From contig CM077597.1 in assembly GCA_039654915.1 (NCBI GenBank), positions 75,952,001 to 76,016,000 of the forward strand: a DNA stretch of 64,000 bases, in the 5' to 3' direction. This DNA is from Aquilaria yunnanensis. Lineage: Eukaryota; Streptophyta; Magnoliopsida; Malvales; Thymelaeaceae. Below, piece after piece: positions 38,058 through 50,961 of this stretch (its first letter is position 1; each line of letters opens with the position of its first letter). The position numbers and the translations under genes were made by a program. The notes under the pieces are model-generated. The model was not told the origin of the DNA, made no database searches, and saw nothing but the letters and a program-made list of their open reading frames with translations.

Positions 38058-41000
38058 TCATTCATTCCCACTGCTTTCATTCGACTCAAACTCCTCGGAC
38101 TCTTCAGAGTCACTGTCATCGGATATAAACTCCTCCTCATCCTCTGTCTCGCCATTAGATCCCCCCTCCTCAAGTACATCTTCTTCAATAGGATCACCGA
38201 CACCCGGGTCAGCTAACTCCTCAATTGGGTCATCTTCAATTCTTTGACAATTAACGGATCCACTGTCTTGATACACGTCATCCGTGTCCATAACTGCAGC
38301 CTGTATTATCCATCGAGGTTTTATCTTCATAACAGCTGACCACCCGTTTCTTTCACGTGACTTACTCGGATATCGTGTGTAGTAAACTTGGTCAGCCTGT
38401 TATGCTAGAATGAAAGGATCAAACTTCTGATATCTGCGGCTATTCCGGATCTCAACTAACCCAAACTGTTTATGCATTCGAGTTCCACGTTCAGGTGTTG
38501 GGTCAAACCAGTTGCACCTAAACAAGACAACATTCTTATGCGGAAAGCCGGGATATTCGAGTTGAATGACTTCTTCTAATATACCATAAAAATCACATTC
38601 AACTTCACTTGCACCCGTGCTGCGTATGCATACTCCACTATTAAATGTTGATTTGTCCTTCCCCCATTCACTTATGTGAAACTTGTACCCATTTGTGAAA
38701 TACACCGGCCATGTCTGAACTCGCCGTGAGGGACCACATGCAACATCCCACAAGATGGTATCGACAATATTGTTACCTGGGTCATCAACCTATGCAAAAC
38801 ATATTTCAATTTAGGACAACATATATGGAATGTTGTATAACTTAACATATTGCAATACATTCTGTCCTAAAAGCACACGTACATATCGTCGGAGCCAGGC
38901 TGAGAAATTGTTTTCAATGTGTACGTCCATCTCGGACATTGTTATCTCGGGTGCAGTTTCCCTGACCATGTCCACAAACATACTGTGACCAATTACAGAA
39001 ACAATAAAAATATGTTAGTTTTGTTTGATCAGTAGTACTGAATTTGAACATATTCACAGTTGGAATGCCTTTACATGACAAATGACTTACTTTAGGTATG
39101 GCCTGATCTGAGGACAGTTTAGAAGAACGTATGTGGTTGCAAGTCTGAGTTCATCGTCCGTGAGGAATCTATAGCGGCATGCACCATATGGTCGTCCCGG
39201 AAAAGTGAATATCGTCCACAAGTCACCATTACAATGGACAGGACCACCATCGTCATTTCTCGGTACGCGGTTCATCATTGTGGGAACATGAGACTCAAAG
39301 TAATGAGAGCAAAAGATGGAAGTTTCCTCTATAAGGTATGCTTCACATATCGATCCCTCAACATGAACAGTATTAGAAACCTTCATTTTTAGGTCATGCA
39401 TGCACCGCTCAAATTTATACATCCATCGGTACTGAACAGGTCCTCCAACCCTTGCTTCATAGGGCAAGTGAACTGGGAGATGCTCCATCACATCAAAAAA
39501 CCCTGGAGGGAAAATTCTCTCAAGCTTACAAATTATAATTGGAATATTTTCCTCCAATGCAAATAACTGATTTTCATGCAATTCTGGAGAGCACAAGTCT
39601 CTAAAGAATAGGCTTAACTCCGTTAATGGCTTCCAAATATTGTCGGGTAGCGCTTCGAGGGCAATGGGGAGAAGCCTTTGCATCATAACGTGGCAATCAT
39701 GACTCTTCATACCATACATATTGCAACCAGCTGTATCAACACATCTCCCAAGATTCGAGGCATATCCATCAGGGAGGCGTAATGATTTTACCCAGGCGAT
39801 CACATCTTGCCTTTGGTTAACATCCAATGTGAACCTCGCCTTTGGTTTGAACGAACGACCATCATCAAGTGGAACCATGTTTAACTCCTGCCGATTACAA
39901 TAAATTTCCAGGTCCTTCCGTGCTTTCACATTATCTTTGGTTTTGTTCTTAACATCCATCACAGTATTCCATATATTCTCAAACACGTTCTTCTCAATAT
40001 GCATAACATCAAGATTATGTCGTATTAAGTTCGTGGCCCAATATGGTAACTCCCAGAAAATGCTTCGCTTCGTCCAATTATGTGATTTCCCATAATCACA
40101 CGGTCGATTTTGTGGACCATCGTTACCAACTGATGGTATCCATGAGATTCTTTCAAATATATCTTCACCTGATAAGCGCGGAGGAGGCAATGACTTTTCT
40201 GATTTCCCATTCTTAAAGCAAGTACAATTCCTTCTATATGGGTGGTTCCGGGGGAGGAATTGCCGATGACAGTCGAAAAAAGAAATTTTCCCGCCATACT
40301 TAAGTTGGAATGCCTTACTTTCACCCATACAAATAGGGCAAGACAATCGCCCATGTGTCATCCACCCTGATAGCATGCCATAAGCCGGGAAGTCATTTAT
40401 GGTCCACACTAATGCTGCTCGCAGAATAAAATTCTGTTTCAATGACACATCCCATGTTTCAACGCCATTAAACCACAGATGCCGTAGCTCGTCAATGAGA
40501 GGTTGTAGATAAACATCAATCTTATGATTTGGGCTACGTGGACCTGGAATCAACAACGAGAGGAACATGTAGGGTTTTTTCATGCACATCCAAGGGGGCA
40601 AATTATACGGAGTAACGATCACAGGCCAACAAGAGTATTGTTTCCCAGATGGTCCAAAAGGTGTAAATCCATCGGCACACAAACCCAATCTGACATTTTG
40701 TGGTTCTGAAGCAAACCATGGGTAGGTCTGATCAAAATGTTTCCAAGCTTCACCATCTGATGGATGTTTTAACACACCCGGGACCTGTGTTTGCTCCTTA
40801 TGCCACCTCATCTGCTCAGCTGTTGCCAATGACGCAAATAAGCGTTGCAGACGAGGGCTTAGTGGTAAATAATGCATGGTTTTCCTCGGTCGATCTTTAC
40901 AACGACCTCCTTTTTTTGGCTTATATCTCTCAGACCCACAGTACTTACAAATACGATTGGTACTGTCATCTTTCCAGAACAACATACAGTCATTCACACA

Positions 41001-41675
41001 GACGTCAATCTTCTCGTGAGACAGACCCAACTGGGAAACTAATTTCTTAGTTTCATGCCAATTTGATGGCATCTTACTATCTGTTGGTTGGGTCTCCTTC
41101 ATTAGTTGGGCAACACCATTAAAGCATCCTCGTGACATGTGATACTCAGACTTAAGGTTGAGAAGGCGGACAGCAGCAGATAACTCAGAATGACTTTCGC
41201 ACCCATCCCATAAAGGAGTTGATGCTGAATTCAACAGATTAAAAAAATTTTTAGCACTTTCATTCGGCTCCACAACATTGTCTTCCGGAAATTGATTGTA
41301 ACTAGCGCCAATGGCATCTAATACCATCCTTTCAAATGGATTCGTCGACGAACACCCCTGGTCAAACTCGGTAAAGCCACCCACACCTGGAGCCGTATCT
41401 GATGATTCATTAAATGGCTCACCATGTGCGGTCCAATTCCAGTAAAAAGGCGTGAACCCCCATTTGTACAAATGAACTCTGACCTCATCAGCCTGATTAA
41501 ACCGCACATTCTTACACTTCCGACAAGGACAGCGAATGCAAAACCCGCTCATATTTTCAGGGTGGGATACAGCAAATGATATAAATTCTTCCACCCCGGA
41601 CTCCCACTGTTGTGTGTAACCAGTTCGGCGAGGCAAGAAACGGTTACTGTACATCCAACTACGGGCGGATTCCAT
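38058..41675 (-). pseudogene. TNP2-like CACTA transposase with one nonsense codon
   Basis: Catalytic transposase of the CACTA element. Exons: 41675-39091, 38982-38847, 38789-38058, about 1150 codons. The first ATG is at 41675. The N-terminal transposase-associated domain (about residues 5-80) has SWMYSNRF and the cysteine cluster CIRCPCRKCKN. The Tnp2 core (Transposase_21, roughly 300-500) has GLCADGFTPFG, YNLPPWMCMKKPYMFLSLLI, IDVYLQPLIDELRHLW and SCPICM. A DUF4218 domain (roughly 690-810) has LEERIFPPGF-like LERIFPPGFFDVMEHLPVHL. The last exon has DUF4216 (YFTNGYKFH, GILEEVIQLEYPG) and an acidic tail. TAA at 38402-38400 breaks DUF4216 at about codon 1037 (FILA-stop-QADQVYY), where relatives read through. 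The 1036 codons before it are open, including the full catalytic core. Confidence 0.93.
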
Positions 41676-44670
41676 TACACACAAAATCTGTTCGTAATCA
41701 TAAACACCTCAATCTATTAAATGATATACGTACTCAAGTTTTAGGTTGAGTTACTAAAAATAACAAAAGTATGCTCCAATGTTTACCCTCTCAAGTTTAC
41801 AGTATTTTTAGATAGACAAAGTTTATTATCAATAAAGTTGTTCTTATGATTAACGTACGGTCATCATTATTGTTCTTATTGTTCTTATTACTGTCATTGT
41901 TCTTAGTACTTATATTCATAAAGGTTGTAATAATATTTTATTACAAAGGCAGGATTTACTAAGCTTTTAAGTACCTGGAGTAAGCTATTTTATCTTAATA
42001 AGTTAAGCCATCAAGTTAAGTAAACTCATGTACAATATGATGAAGGGTAAGAACTGATAAGTTTAATTGAAGACAATAATTTAATCTTGTAGTTAGAACA
42101 TAAAAGTTGGGGTAGGATTTGCACAATTAAATCCTTTCTAGTAACCATTGGATAAGACCTTAGAATGTTTGAGCTATCATTAAATCAGTATATATTTTGT
42201 TATATATACTGATCCTAAGTATTTAGGGTTTACAAGTTTAGGTATATTGTGTTGGGTTTAAGTGTAGATGTATGGTATAAGGTAAAGGTTAGGGTTAGGA
42301 AGAAGTTTGCGTTAAAGTCATGTTTGGTACAATCATGATACATGGATTTCTTCGAATGACAGTGATAACTCCTCTTCAATGGTCCTAATTAAGTATTTGT
42401 TTTAATCTTTTCTCTATTGGTATCCAAATTCCTTTACGAGGTATTTTTTTCTGCATTATTATTGTCAGCTAACTGTCCACATGGTTTTATTATAAGGAAT
42501 AAAGTTTTATTATCAATACTATCTTATGACATAATATAACCATTTCCACTAAAGCACTCCAACTAAACCATAACTACACCTATTACCATGAACTTATTTA
42601 AATAATCATGCCATAAAATAATATACACAACGCACAAAGAAATTACATATTGACTATAATACAGAAGAAAAAATATGCACAGATAACAAACAATTAACAT
42701 AAATTTCATATTCAAATCTAAAGTCACAGTGTTCAAACCATAGTGAGAAGTATTTCCGTTTTATTACCAATATTAGTAATTAAAACAATTTCCCTTAAAA
42801 TCATCCCATTCTCAAATATACACGAAAATAATTATAAACTAACCTCGAACGACAGGAGAAACAATGGGTACTTCACGCTAGACAGATGCAGGGAGGAACT
42901 GAAAAAGGGGGGAAAAATAACTTAATATACTGGTAATATAAGAAATTTCTTCAAATGAAACTAAGTATCATTAATGTACACGATCAATTTAAACAAAATA
43001 CGGTACGGAGATTATTATTTGTTTCATTACAGTTATGTATAATAGTAATGTCATTATCTTTTCTCTCTTAACGCATCATTTATTTTAACTTATGTATATT
43101 TGTCTTAAATTGAGACATTTTTTTTTAAATTTCAGATAAGGCCAACATATATTTTGTACATACCTAGTTTCCATCGTTCAGTATAGAATTTGACATATAT
43201 ATATATATATATATGGGAATGAGTTTGAGTTTTTGGAACTGGCTTTTTTTAATCGATTATTAATATCAACTTTGTTTAACTTGTGAGATCATTCTTTGAA
43301 ACTAAAGTTGGTATTCTACCATATAATCTGTTCGATAGTTTTTTATTTCAGAAATGAGTTATTAAAAGTTCTAATGCAATAGTATATGGTTCAAGTGAAC
43401 ATTCCATAATTAAAAGTAGTTGACTATATTCCTTTGGGTATTTTAAAAAGGGATCGAGTTTCATTTTAATTTTTCTTCATTTTTAAGTATTTTAGTTTGT
43501 TAGTTCATCATTTTAAAAATGAATCATAAAGAGTTGCCATAAAAAAAAGGGTTTTTTAAGAATAAACATAGTAGCATCCACTAATTGTGATTCTCAGACA
43601 CAGTACCAAAAAAATGCGGATAATATTTACATAAACAAATATTAATAATATGTTAAATACATTAAACGCATTTACTTCTAATAAACTTTATCTATCTAAA
43701 TAATTTATATCTTTCTCAATTTACTAATAATTTCTATATCTATAATGGATTTTAATATTTATAAACCAATACTTAATGCTTGTTGCAATATTAATATTAA
43801 GTTGTTTAACATTTTATTCATTTTTCAATTACTTCATAAATAGAAGTATCATTTTTTTTATAAAGAAATTAGCAAATCTAATTTTTATTTTAAAAATTAT
43901 TTGTCACCATATGAAAAAAAAATAAATATTCTACAATATTTTGTCATTGGAAAATGTCAATATACTACCTAAACAAATCACTTAAATATAATTTTTTCAT
44001 AAATTCTAATTAATCCCGAAAATAACAAAAAATTGTAAAAAAATGCACATAAAAAAACAATTGTAATGGGTAACCTAAAAAATAAATATCCAACCAAATG
44101 CAACACAAAATAACAAATATTGCACATATTTCAAACCAAATTAACACAATATAATACGAAAATACGTAATTATTAAGGAAAAAAATTAAAAAATCCGAAA
44201 TACACGCGGTTACCTAAAAAAAAAATACTAACTTCCTTCAAACACCTCCAAATCGCTTCAATCCTGCAATAAAAACCAACATCTCCAACCTATTATAAAC
44301 CAAGAAGCTCAAATAGGGAGAAAACATAAAAAAAAAAAATTCGAAAAGTGCTGAAAAAAATAATTAACCTTCGGATCTAAAAAAACGCCACCGGATCGAC
44401 GAATCTCCGACCTCAAAGAAAAAGTTTCCGGTCCCAATCGACGCAAACAAGTGAATGTGTGTGATGTGTGAGCTTGGAACGGAGGAGAGAGAAACAGGAG
44501 AGAGAGAGAGAGAGAGATGAACCAGAGGAGAAGAAGAAGAAGTTTTCGCGAGCCGCGACGCTGGGGGGGCGGGGGGGTTTTTAAAAAAATTAATCAAAAC
44601 GCACCGTTTAACTAAAGCAAAAAAAAAAAAAAATAAAAAAAAAATCAAAAAAAAATCAAAAAAAAAAAAA
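41676..44670. other. CACTA 5' non-coding region
   Basis: 3 kb of AT-rich sequence upstream of the TNP2-like gene, with (AT)n at about 43196-43214 and (GA)n at about 44499-44517. A GC-rich patch at 44538-44576 includes runs of G. No coding sequence is seen. It probably holds the promoter, untranslated exons and a long leader intron of the transposase transcript, which would start near the right terminus. Confidence 0.5.
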
Positions 44671-45039
44671 CCTCACCAACTGCTGGAAGTTGGAATTTTA
44701 CCAACGGCTAAGGCCGTTGGTAATTTCCAACGGTTTGCACGTTGGAAAAAAAAAATGTCTATTTTTTTTTTTTCACTTACCAACGCGTGAACGTTGGAAA
44801 ATATTTACCAACGGCTAGCCGTTGGTAAATCACCCTTTAAAAAAAAAAAAAATTTTACCAACTGCTGGGAAGTTGGAATTTTACCAACGGTTTGCACGTT
44901 GGAAAAATAAAAAATACACTGTTAAATTTTTTTGAATCCATCACCAATGCGTGCACGTTGGAAAAAAATTACCAACGGTTCTACGCGTTGGTAAATACCA
45001 ACGGCGTAGCCGTTGGTAAATTAGCAGTTGGAAAAGTTG
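44671..45039. repeat. CACTA subterminal palindrome array, right (5') end
   Basis: Fewer and more spaced TTACCAACGG...CCGTTGGTAA and CCAACG...CGTTGGAA units than the other end, separated by poly-A runs. This asymmetry, with the shorter array next to the transcription start, parallels En/Spm. Confidence 0.85.
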
Positions 45040-45054
45040 GTTTTTTTAGTAGTG
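45040..45054. repeat. CACTA right terminal inverted repeat
   Basis: GTTTTTTTAGTAGTG, the reverse complement of the left end. Confidence 0.95.
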
Positions 45055-45057
45055 GTT

Positions 45058-45900
45058 AATGGCCAGTTTCTAAATAATTGTTTGTTACAAAAGGCCATTG
45101 ATCGTCCAGTCTTTTCCGTACCCTTCATGCAACGACAAATAGATAAGATGTGGTATGGAAAGACAAAGGCCAAAGTTCTTGAAGCAGTAGGGAGGAATAG
45201 ATTTCCTCTGAAGGTGTTTTCATGGCACAATTTAGGGCATTTCCATCTTCGTCCATGGGTTTTTTATGGTGCACTTATTCTATGTCGACGGTTCCATCAA
45301 CTTCTGCCTTATGATGCACATGAATTCAACTAGGCTTCAATTTGGGTACAAATACATAATCTTCCTCCCACTTATATGACAGATGCTACAGCTCATTTGA
45401 TTGGCTCCAAGTTAGGTTATGTTTTAGAGTTTGAGGGGAAAAGCAACTCACCTCATAGATGGCATTTTCTTAGAATCAAGATTCAATTTGATGTTGCTCG
45501 GCCTCTGCTTCAGGGTCTTGTTCTCAGACATTTTCAAGGAGCTACCCCTTGGGTTAACTTAACCTATTAAAAAGTTTTCAAGTCTATAAACGATGTGGCT
45601 GCGTAGGCCATTCACAACTTCACTGTCATGAACCTATTATTTCTCATAGTAGATCAATAAAGGAGGTTGTTATGCCATTACTCCCTTGCAAGGAAGACAA
45701 TTGGGATGGTGAAGAATAACATTATGGCACTAAGACTGGTGAGAACAAGCTATTATTTGATTTTCATATTTCAGTTTCAGAGGAAACCAGACAACTGAAA
45801 TCAAAGTTAGATGTAGTCAAGCAAGACTATTATCGACATTTAAGCCCAGGTCCTATGTGTGCTCCAGTTGCAACGGACAAGTACTCTATAAAATGAGGAA
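45058..45900 (+). pseudogene. LINE ORF1 remnant (DUF4283, zinc knuckle)
   Basis: After the CACTA border the frame reads NGQFLNNCLLQKAIDRPVF, MQRQIDKMWYGKTKAKVLEA, then, past a stop, SIWVQIHNLPPTYMTDATAH and LIGSKLGYVLEFEG. This is the DUF4283 pattern of plant L1 gag-like proteins. A frameshifted YKRCGCVGH near 45580-45620 is the zinc knuckle. The ORF1 start should lie left of the CACTA; an ATG with MASTASGFSSQNWHGQLD is at 35050. Several stops and frameshifts are present. Confidence 0.75.
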
Positions 45901-46779
45901 ATGATCATAAAAAAAAGTCTTCTGAAAAATGTTGTAGAGCAGATTTTTAGGTCTAACATTTCCAATCTTTAATGCATAACGTTAAGAACCAGTCTCTTCC
46001 TAATGAAGTTTATATGACTAAACATTTTTTTATGGTTGAATTATATTATGTTATTAGAGAAGCTCGACTTTGGGCAAAATTTCGGGAAAGCTGGTTATTT
46101 TTAGGATTCAAGTAAAGTTGGTTTTCTTGATGTATTGGAGGTGCAGACAATATTAGTTGATAGGCTTATGCCTCATCTACAAGTATCATACCAATCAATA
46201 AATATTCAAGAATCTGAAGTTCCCAAGGGAATGGGTCCAAAACACCCTAATAACTCGCCTGTATATGGAGAAGAGACTATTTCATCTCTGGGTCAAAATA
46301 TTCACAGTGGCCCATTACTTACCTCACATTATTCTTCTCATCTATTCTTGAGTAGAGAATGTTGGTTGTAAACTCAACCCAAACCTTCAATGTTGACTCA
46401 GAGAAGGTGATTATCTTTATTTTCATCCTGTGACTCTATTCCAAAAAGAGGTAAGTGAGGTCAACACCAACCTTGCAATTGGATTAGGGAGCATGTTCAT
46501 CCTTTTAGGTATGGCTTCTGGATGTGCTCTAAAACACCATAGACTTTTCCCTTCATTAACTTAGCAAATGTGAGCGGAGGAAGATGACGTTTTACTTAAT
46601 CATCCTATGAAAAGGTTAAAAGACATGGAAAGACCCAAAAACAGGCTGAAAGCTAGAATTCTTTTTTATACTCAAGTGAAGGAGGATGAAAAGTTTTTAG
46701 CTGCACAACTAGTCTTTCTGTTAGTATCAACCTTCTCTAAGGCAAGAATTTGATGTTCGTAAAAAAAAGGTTTTAAGGT

Positions 46780-49700
46780 TTGACCATCATTAAACCCCAG
46801 AATCGCCATGAAACTTATCAATTTTAATTGCTGTTGTTTGGGGTGGCTGATGGTGGTTCACCATCTCAAATCCTTAACCGATCATCACTGATAGATTCTT
46901 TTCTTGATGGAAACAAAATCCTCTGCTAGTACCCTTAGTAGTAGTCTCCAATGTTCAGGCTTTTAGAATCACTTTTGTGTACATCCAGTAGGTAGAAATT
47001 GAGGATTATGGATTGGTTGGCAAACCTTCATCACTTGTAATATAGTCTTTAGTACTCATCATCTCTTTTTGGCAGCCCTTAAAGACAAAAGAAGACATTA
47101 GTGGTATCTAGCAGGTATTATGGCCATCCTAATGCTCAACATAGGAGAGCCACTACTTAAATATATTGGAAGCCATTAAGCAATAGAAGGGCCTTACTCT
47201 TCCAATTAGTGACTTCAACCAAGTGTTGTTCGGATAAAAAAAACTAGTGCCAACTTTCAACATTTCCCAAAAGTGGTTCATTTACACTCTCTTATTGAAG
47301 AGCTTCATCTTATTCAGATTCCTTGTGGTGGTCCAAAATTCACTTAAACAAACTTTCAGGAAGGTCATAGCACAATCTTTGAAGTTCTAGATCAAGCATT
47401 TGCAAATGAAGCCTAGTTGAACACTACCCTTGATATGAGTTTACTTAATCTAGGTATTCAATGGTTGGATCATGCTCCACACCTTTTAGACATGTATCCT
47501 TCAAAGAAATTCTTTCACTAACCCCAAAGGTTTGAAACTTTTAAGCTTTAAATCTCCCAATGTGAATAGATTGTTAAATATATTTGGTCTTCCAACATTC
47601 GTTGCTTTTAGTTATTTCAAGTCACTACTAAATGTATTCAGTTAGTTCTTTCTCTCCAAGTCTAGAGTAAGTCAACAATAGGCGACTTTCCCAAAAGGAT
47701 AGCAGAAGTGGAACATAAATTACTCCAAGCTCATCTTGATATTAGATCACAAGAAGGCACCATAAAAACATTATGACAAGAATACATCAACATTTTAGCA
47801 GTAGAGGAACATCTTTGGGCCCAAAAGTAAAAAATTTGATGGTTTGCTTTTGGTGACTCCAATACACAATTCTTTCATTAGGCTATAAAAAATAGGAGGG
47901 CATTTTCATGGATCTTGGCGCTACAAGATAATAATGGGCAGTGGATGAATTCAATTCATGCTATACAATCCTATATCCAGGCTTTATTTAAACACCTCCA
48001 TGACCACACCCTAATTGTCAGAGATTAGACTCAAGATCGCATTTGCTTTACTATTACAAGGGGTTTATCATCACAATAACATGCCTTTTTGTTAACCCTA
48101 TTCATGAAAGGGGAAGTGAGAATGGCAGCACTTCCACTTGGAAACTTCAAAGCTCTAAGGCCTAATGGTGTTCAACCAATAGTCTTTAAGAAATATTGGG
48201 GAATTGTGTGTCATTCAATAACTAAGGTAGCTTTTTCATTCATAAATGGTGACTTCATGTTAAGATAGGCCAATAGGACTTTCATCATTCTAATTCCTAA
48301 AAAGCTAGATGTTTAAATAGTGGATGACCTAAGACCTATTAGCCTTTGCAACACCTTGTGATGGTTAACCGTTTAAAATAGTGCTTGACTATCTTATATC
48401 CCCGTTCCAAAATGGTTTTGTCCCGAGAAGGACTATCCAGGATAATATAATAATTGCTCATGAAATTTTACATGCAGTTCACAAGACAGATGCTCAAAGT
48501 GGGGCAAGAGCTTATAAAGCAGTGCTTAAACTCGATATATGGAAGGCATATGATCACCTCCAATGGTCCTTCATTGAAAGAGACCTACGAGCCATGAATT
48601 TCCCAACTCATTGGATTAACTTAATTATGCAATGTGTAAATTTTGTCTCTTACTCAGTCTTGGTAAATAATAGTACAACCGATTACTTTACTCCTTTAAT
48701 TGGAATCAGACAAGGTGATGCACTATCACCATACCTATTTATTTTGTGTGCTGAAGCTTTCTCAAGCTACTTAAGCCACCTTTAGGTATCAAATTCCTTT
48801 ACAGGTTTAAAGGCCAGTAGAAGTCGTCATTCAATAAGCCACTTATTTTTTGTCGATGATTGTCCTTTTTTTTTAAACCTTCTATAGCTGCTATCCAAGC
48901 AATCCAGAATTCCCTAAGTCCGTATTCGGTCGCTGCTAGTTTGGATATCAATTTCCATAAATTGAAATGGATGTTTAGTGCTAATGTCCCAAGCACTCTT
49001 TAATAGGAAGCTTGCCAGTTGTTGCCTTTTTAGATTAATAATGGTATTCTCAATTATCTCAAGTTACCTTTTTGTCAAAACCTACTATAGCTAATAAAAT
49101 CAAACAATAGCTAGAAAATTGAAAATGCAAGCTACTCAATAATGTTGGCCACCGAATGTTAATTTAATCCACTATCTCTTTAATTCTGATCAACTTAATG
49201 TCTCTTTTTAAAGTCCCAGTAACCATGGTAGACACTTTATGAAAGCAGTTTATTAGATTTTAGTGGTCTGGCTCTCTGAAAAATAGGGCATCCACATGAA
49301 GCATCAAGGGATTATTAAACTTCTTAAAGAACTTGGTGGTCTTAGGATTACAGACATGCAACTATTTAATCAATTCCATTTGGCTAGGACCTTTTAGTGA
49401 CTATTTATAGGTGACCCTAATAGGCTTGTTGTTCAAGTCTTGGTTGCTAAATATGGTCATACGCATTCTATTTGGCAAGCTAAGGCAGCACCTAATGCGT
49501 CTACCATTTGGAAAAGTCTTTTTTATGGAAAAAATCTCATCAAAGATCACCATCAATTGGTCATGGGAAGTGGTATTCCTATTAAAGTTTAGGAAGATGC
49601 ATGGATCAATAGAGTTAAGCGCCAACAAATTATTCAATACAAATCTCCAAATAACGATGGTAACAAACTAAGAGTTGCTGATTTAATAGACTTCCTATAC

Positions 49701-50460
49701 CATTAATGGTCAGTTTTAGCTATTAGATGAATTTTCTCGAAGCACATTACTAATCAAGTTTAGTCATTTGGCTTGGAAGTTGCTCTAGAACTTTAACTAT
49801 GAAACAAGCTTACTAGGAACTCTAAAATCAATAAGATTTTTTTCTAAACCCAGTAGCTACTTCATTAGGTATAAGTCCTCACCCAGAATGATCCAATATC
49901 ATGAAAAAGGTGTGGGCATTCCAGATACCATAAAAATTTGAAGTCTTTATATGGAAATGTCTTTCTAATGCTCTTCTTATAGCAGATAACCTAGCTATTC
50001 ATGGGAGCCTTTAAAGTCCTATATGTTCGCAATGTCAGAAACATCATGAAACTTCTATACATATGTTCTAAGATTGTCAAGGTTCTCTAGAGGTGTAGGG
50101 TTCTTTCTGTACACAACAAAGTGTTACAAAATTTCCTTATTTGAGACTTGGCTATCGGACCTTGTCATTAATCATAAGTAGTGGCATTTTTTATTGGTTT
50201 ATATATATAGTCTCTACACTCTGGCTTATTTGGCTTGGTAGAAATGAAAGTACCTTTTGAAATGCTCTATTTCAAGCTCATTCAATTGTAGCAAGATAAG
50301 ATGAATTAATCCAACTTATTCAAGCTTCTAGGGAATATCTTTGTAACTATCAGAAATCATTTTTGAATACACCACACAATTTATGCCATACTTGGGACAC
50401 TAGTGAAGTTCAACCTAACTTTGCCTCTTCAAAATTCTTTGTCACAGATGAAGCTTGAAG
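46780..50460 (+). pseudogene. LINE ORF2 remnant (endonuclease, reverse transcriptase, RNase H)
   Basis: The best-kept part is the reverse transcriptase, 48396-48785: QNGFVPRRTIQDNIIIAHEI, VLKLDIWKAYDHLQWSFIE, GIRQGDALSPYLFILCAEAF. LFFVDD, the active-site motif, follows in another frame near 48846. Endonuclease-like sequence lies upstream (46800-47500). RNase H-like and zinc-binding remnants follow up to about 50460 (VTDEA near 50445). Frameshifts and stops throughout rule out a product. Confidence 0.8.
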
Positions 50461-50848
50461 ACCATCAAGCCAAATGAGAGCTATGGCATGAGTATGTAAA
50501 GGAATTAGTGGTCGACCTAAACTTCAGCACAAAGTTACTATACCATTTGCTCTTTTGGCTCTTGAAGTTGAACTTCATGGTTTATTAGGGCAAATAAAAC
50601 AGTGTGCAGATTTCATATCCCTAATGCTACTTTTCTCTTAGACTTTACCTAGGTTCTGCAAGCGATAAGAGGAATTATTCCATTGGCTCCTCAAGTTTAA
50701 CACACAATCCAATAGATCCTTGACATGTTCAAATCAATTCCTCTTGAAGCAATAGTAATTGTCCCCTGAGATAAAGTGGCAACAATGCATCAACTTGCTT
50801 CATCTTTGTTTCCTTAGCCTTTATATATATTTCTGAGTACAAAAAAAG

Positions 50849-50961
50849 AAGATGAAGGATTTGATCATAAGTCAATAGTCGGAATAGCTTCAATGCAGAG
50901 AGGAATGACTATACAGTTTTGAGAGTACATATGTGTAATTGTACATAGCACCTATAAATCA
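50849..50961 (+). pseudogene. F-box pseudogene, continuation after the LINE
   Basis: The duplicated target reads DEGFDHKS in the same frame as DEGFD at 34357-34371. A shifted frame then reads NDYTVLRVHMC (about 50904-50936), like the (N)DYKVLRV motif that follows GFGYD in F-box-associated domains. This is the other half of the gene that begins at 33583. No further F-box sequence is recognised beyond about 50960. Confidence 0.6.

Larger units (their letters stand above)
35124..45054. mobile_element. CACTA (En/Spm) DNA transposon, 9.93 kb, near-complete
   Basis: Ends CACTACTAAAAAAACGG and, reverse-complemented, CACTACTAAAAAAACCAA, flanked by the 3-bp duplication GTT (35121-35123, 45055-45057). 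LINE sequence resumes directly behind it. Both ends carry arrays of TTACCAAC...GTTGGTAA palindromes. Two genes lie on the minus strand, TNP2-like (38058-41675) and Transposase_24-like (36121-37887), so the functional 5' end is on the right. Perfect terminal repeats and target duplication suggest a fairly recent insertion, but each gene holds one premature stop. Confidence 0.95.
34372..50848 (+). mobile_element. Degenerate L1-type LINE retrotransposon, split by a CACTA element
   Basis: The target duplication AAGATGAAGGTTTTGA (34356-34371) is repeated as AAGATGAAGGATTTGA (50849-50864). It follows a short A-run (50841-50847), giving both borders. Without the CACTA insert the element is about 6.54 kb, a normal length for a plant L1. 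Order: GC-richer 5' UTR (34372-35049), ORF1 remnant with DUF4283 and a zinc knuckle, ORF2 remnant with endonuclease, reverse transcriptase and RNase H. Many stops and frameshifts mean it is dead. It sits inside the F-box pseudogene. Confidence 0.88.

Noticed and set aside
41676..41684. Upstream non-ATG extension of the TNP2-like frame
   Set aside because: The first ATG is at 41675 and leads directly into the conserved SWMYSNRF start of the transposase-associated domain.
45028..45333. 101-residue frame as an independent gene
   Set aside because: It starts inside the CACTA terminal repeat and continues into LINE ORF1, so it is an accident of the insertion junction.
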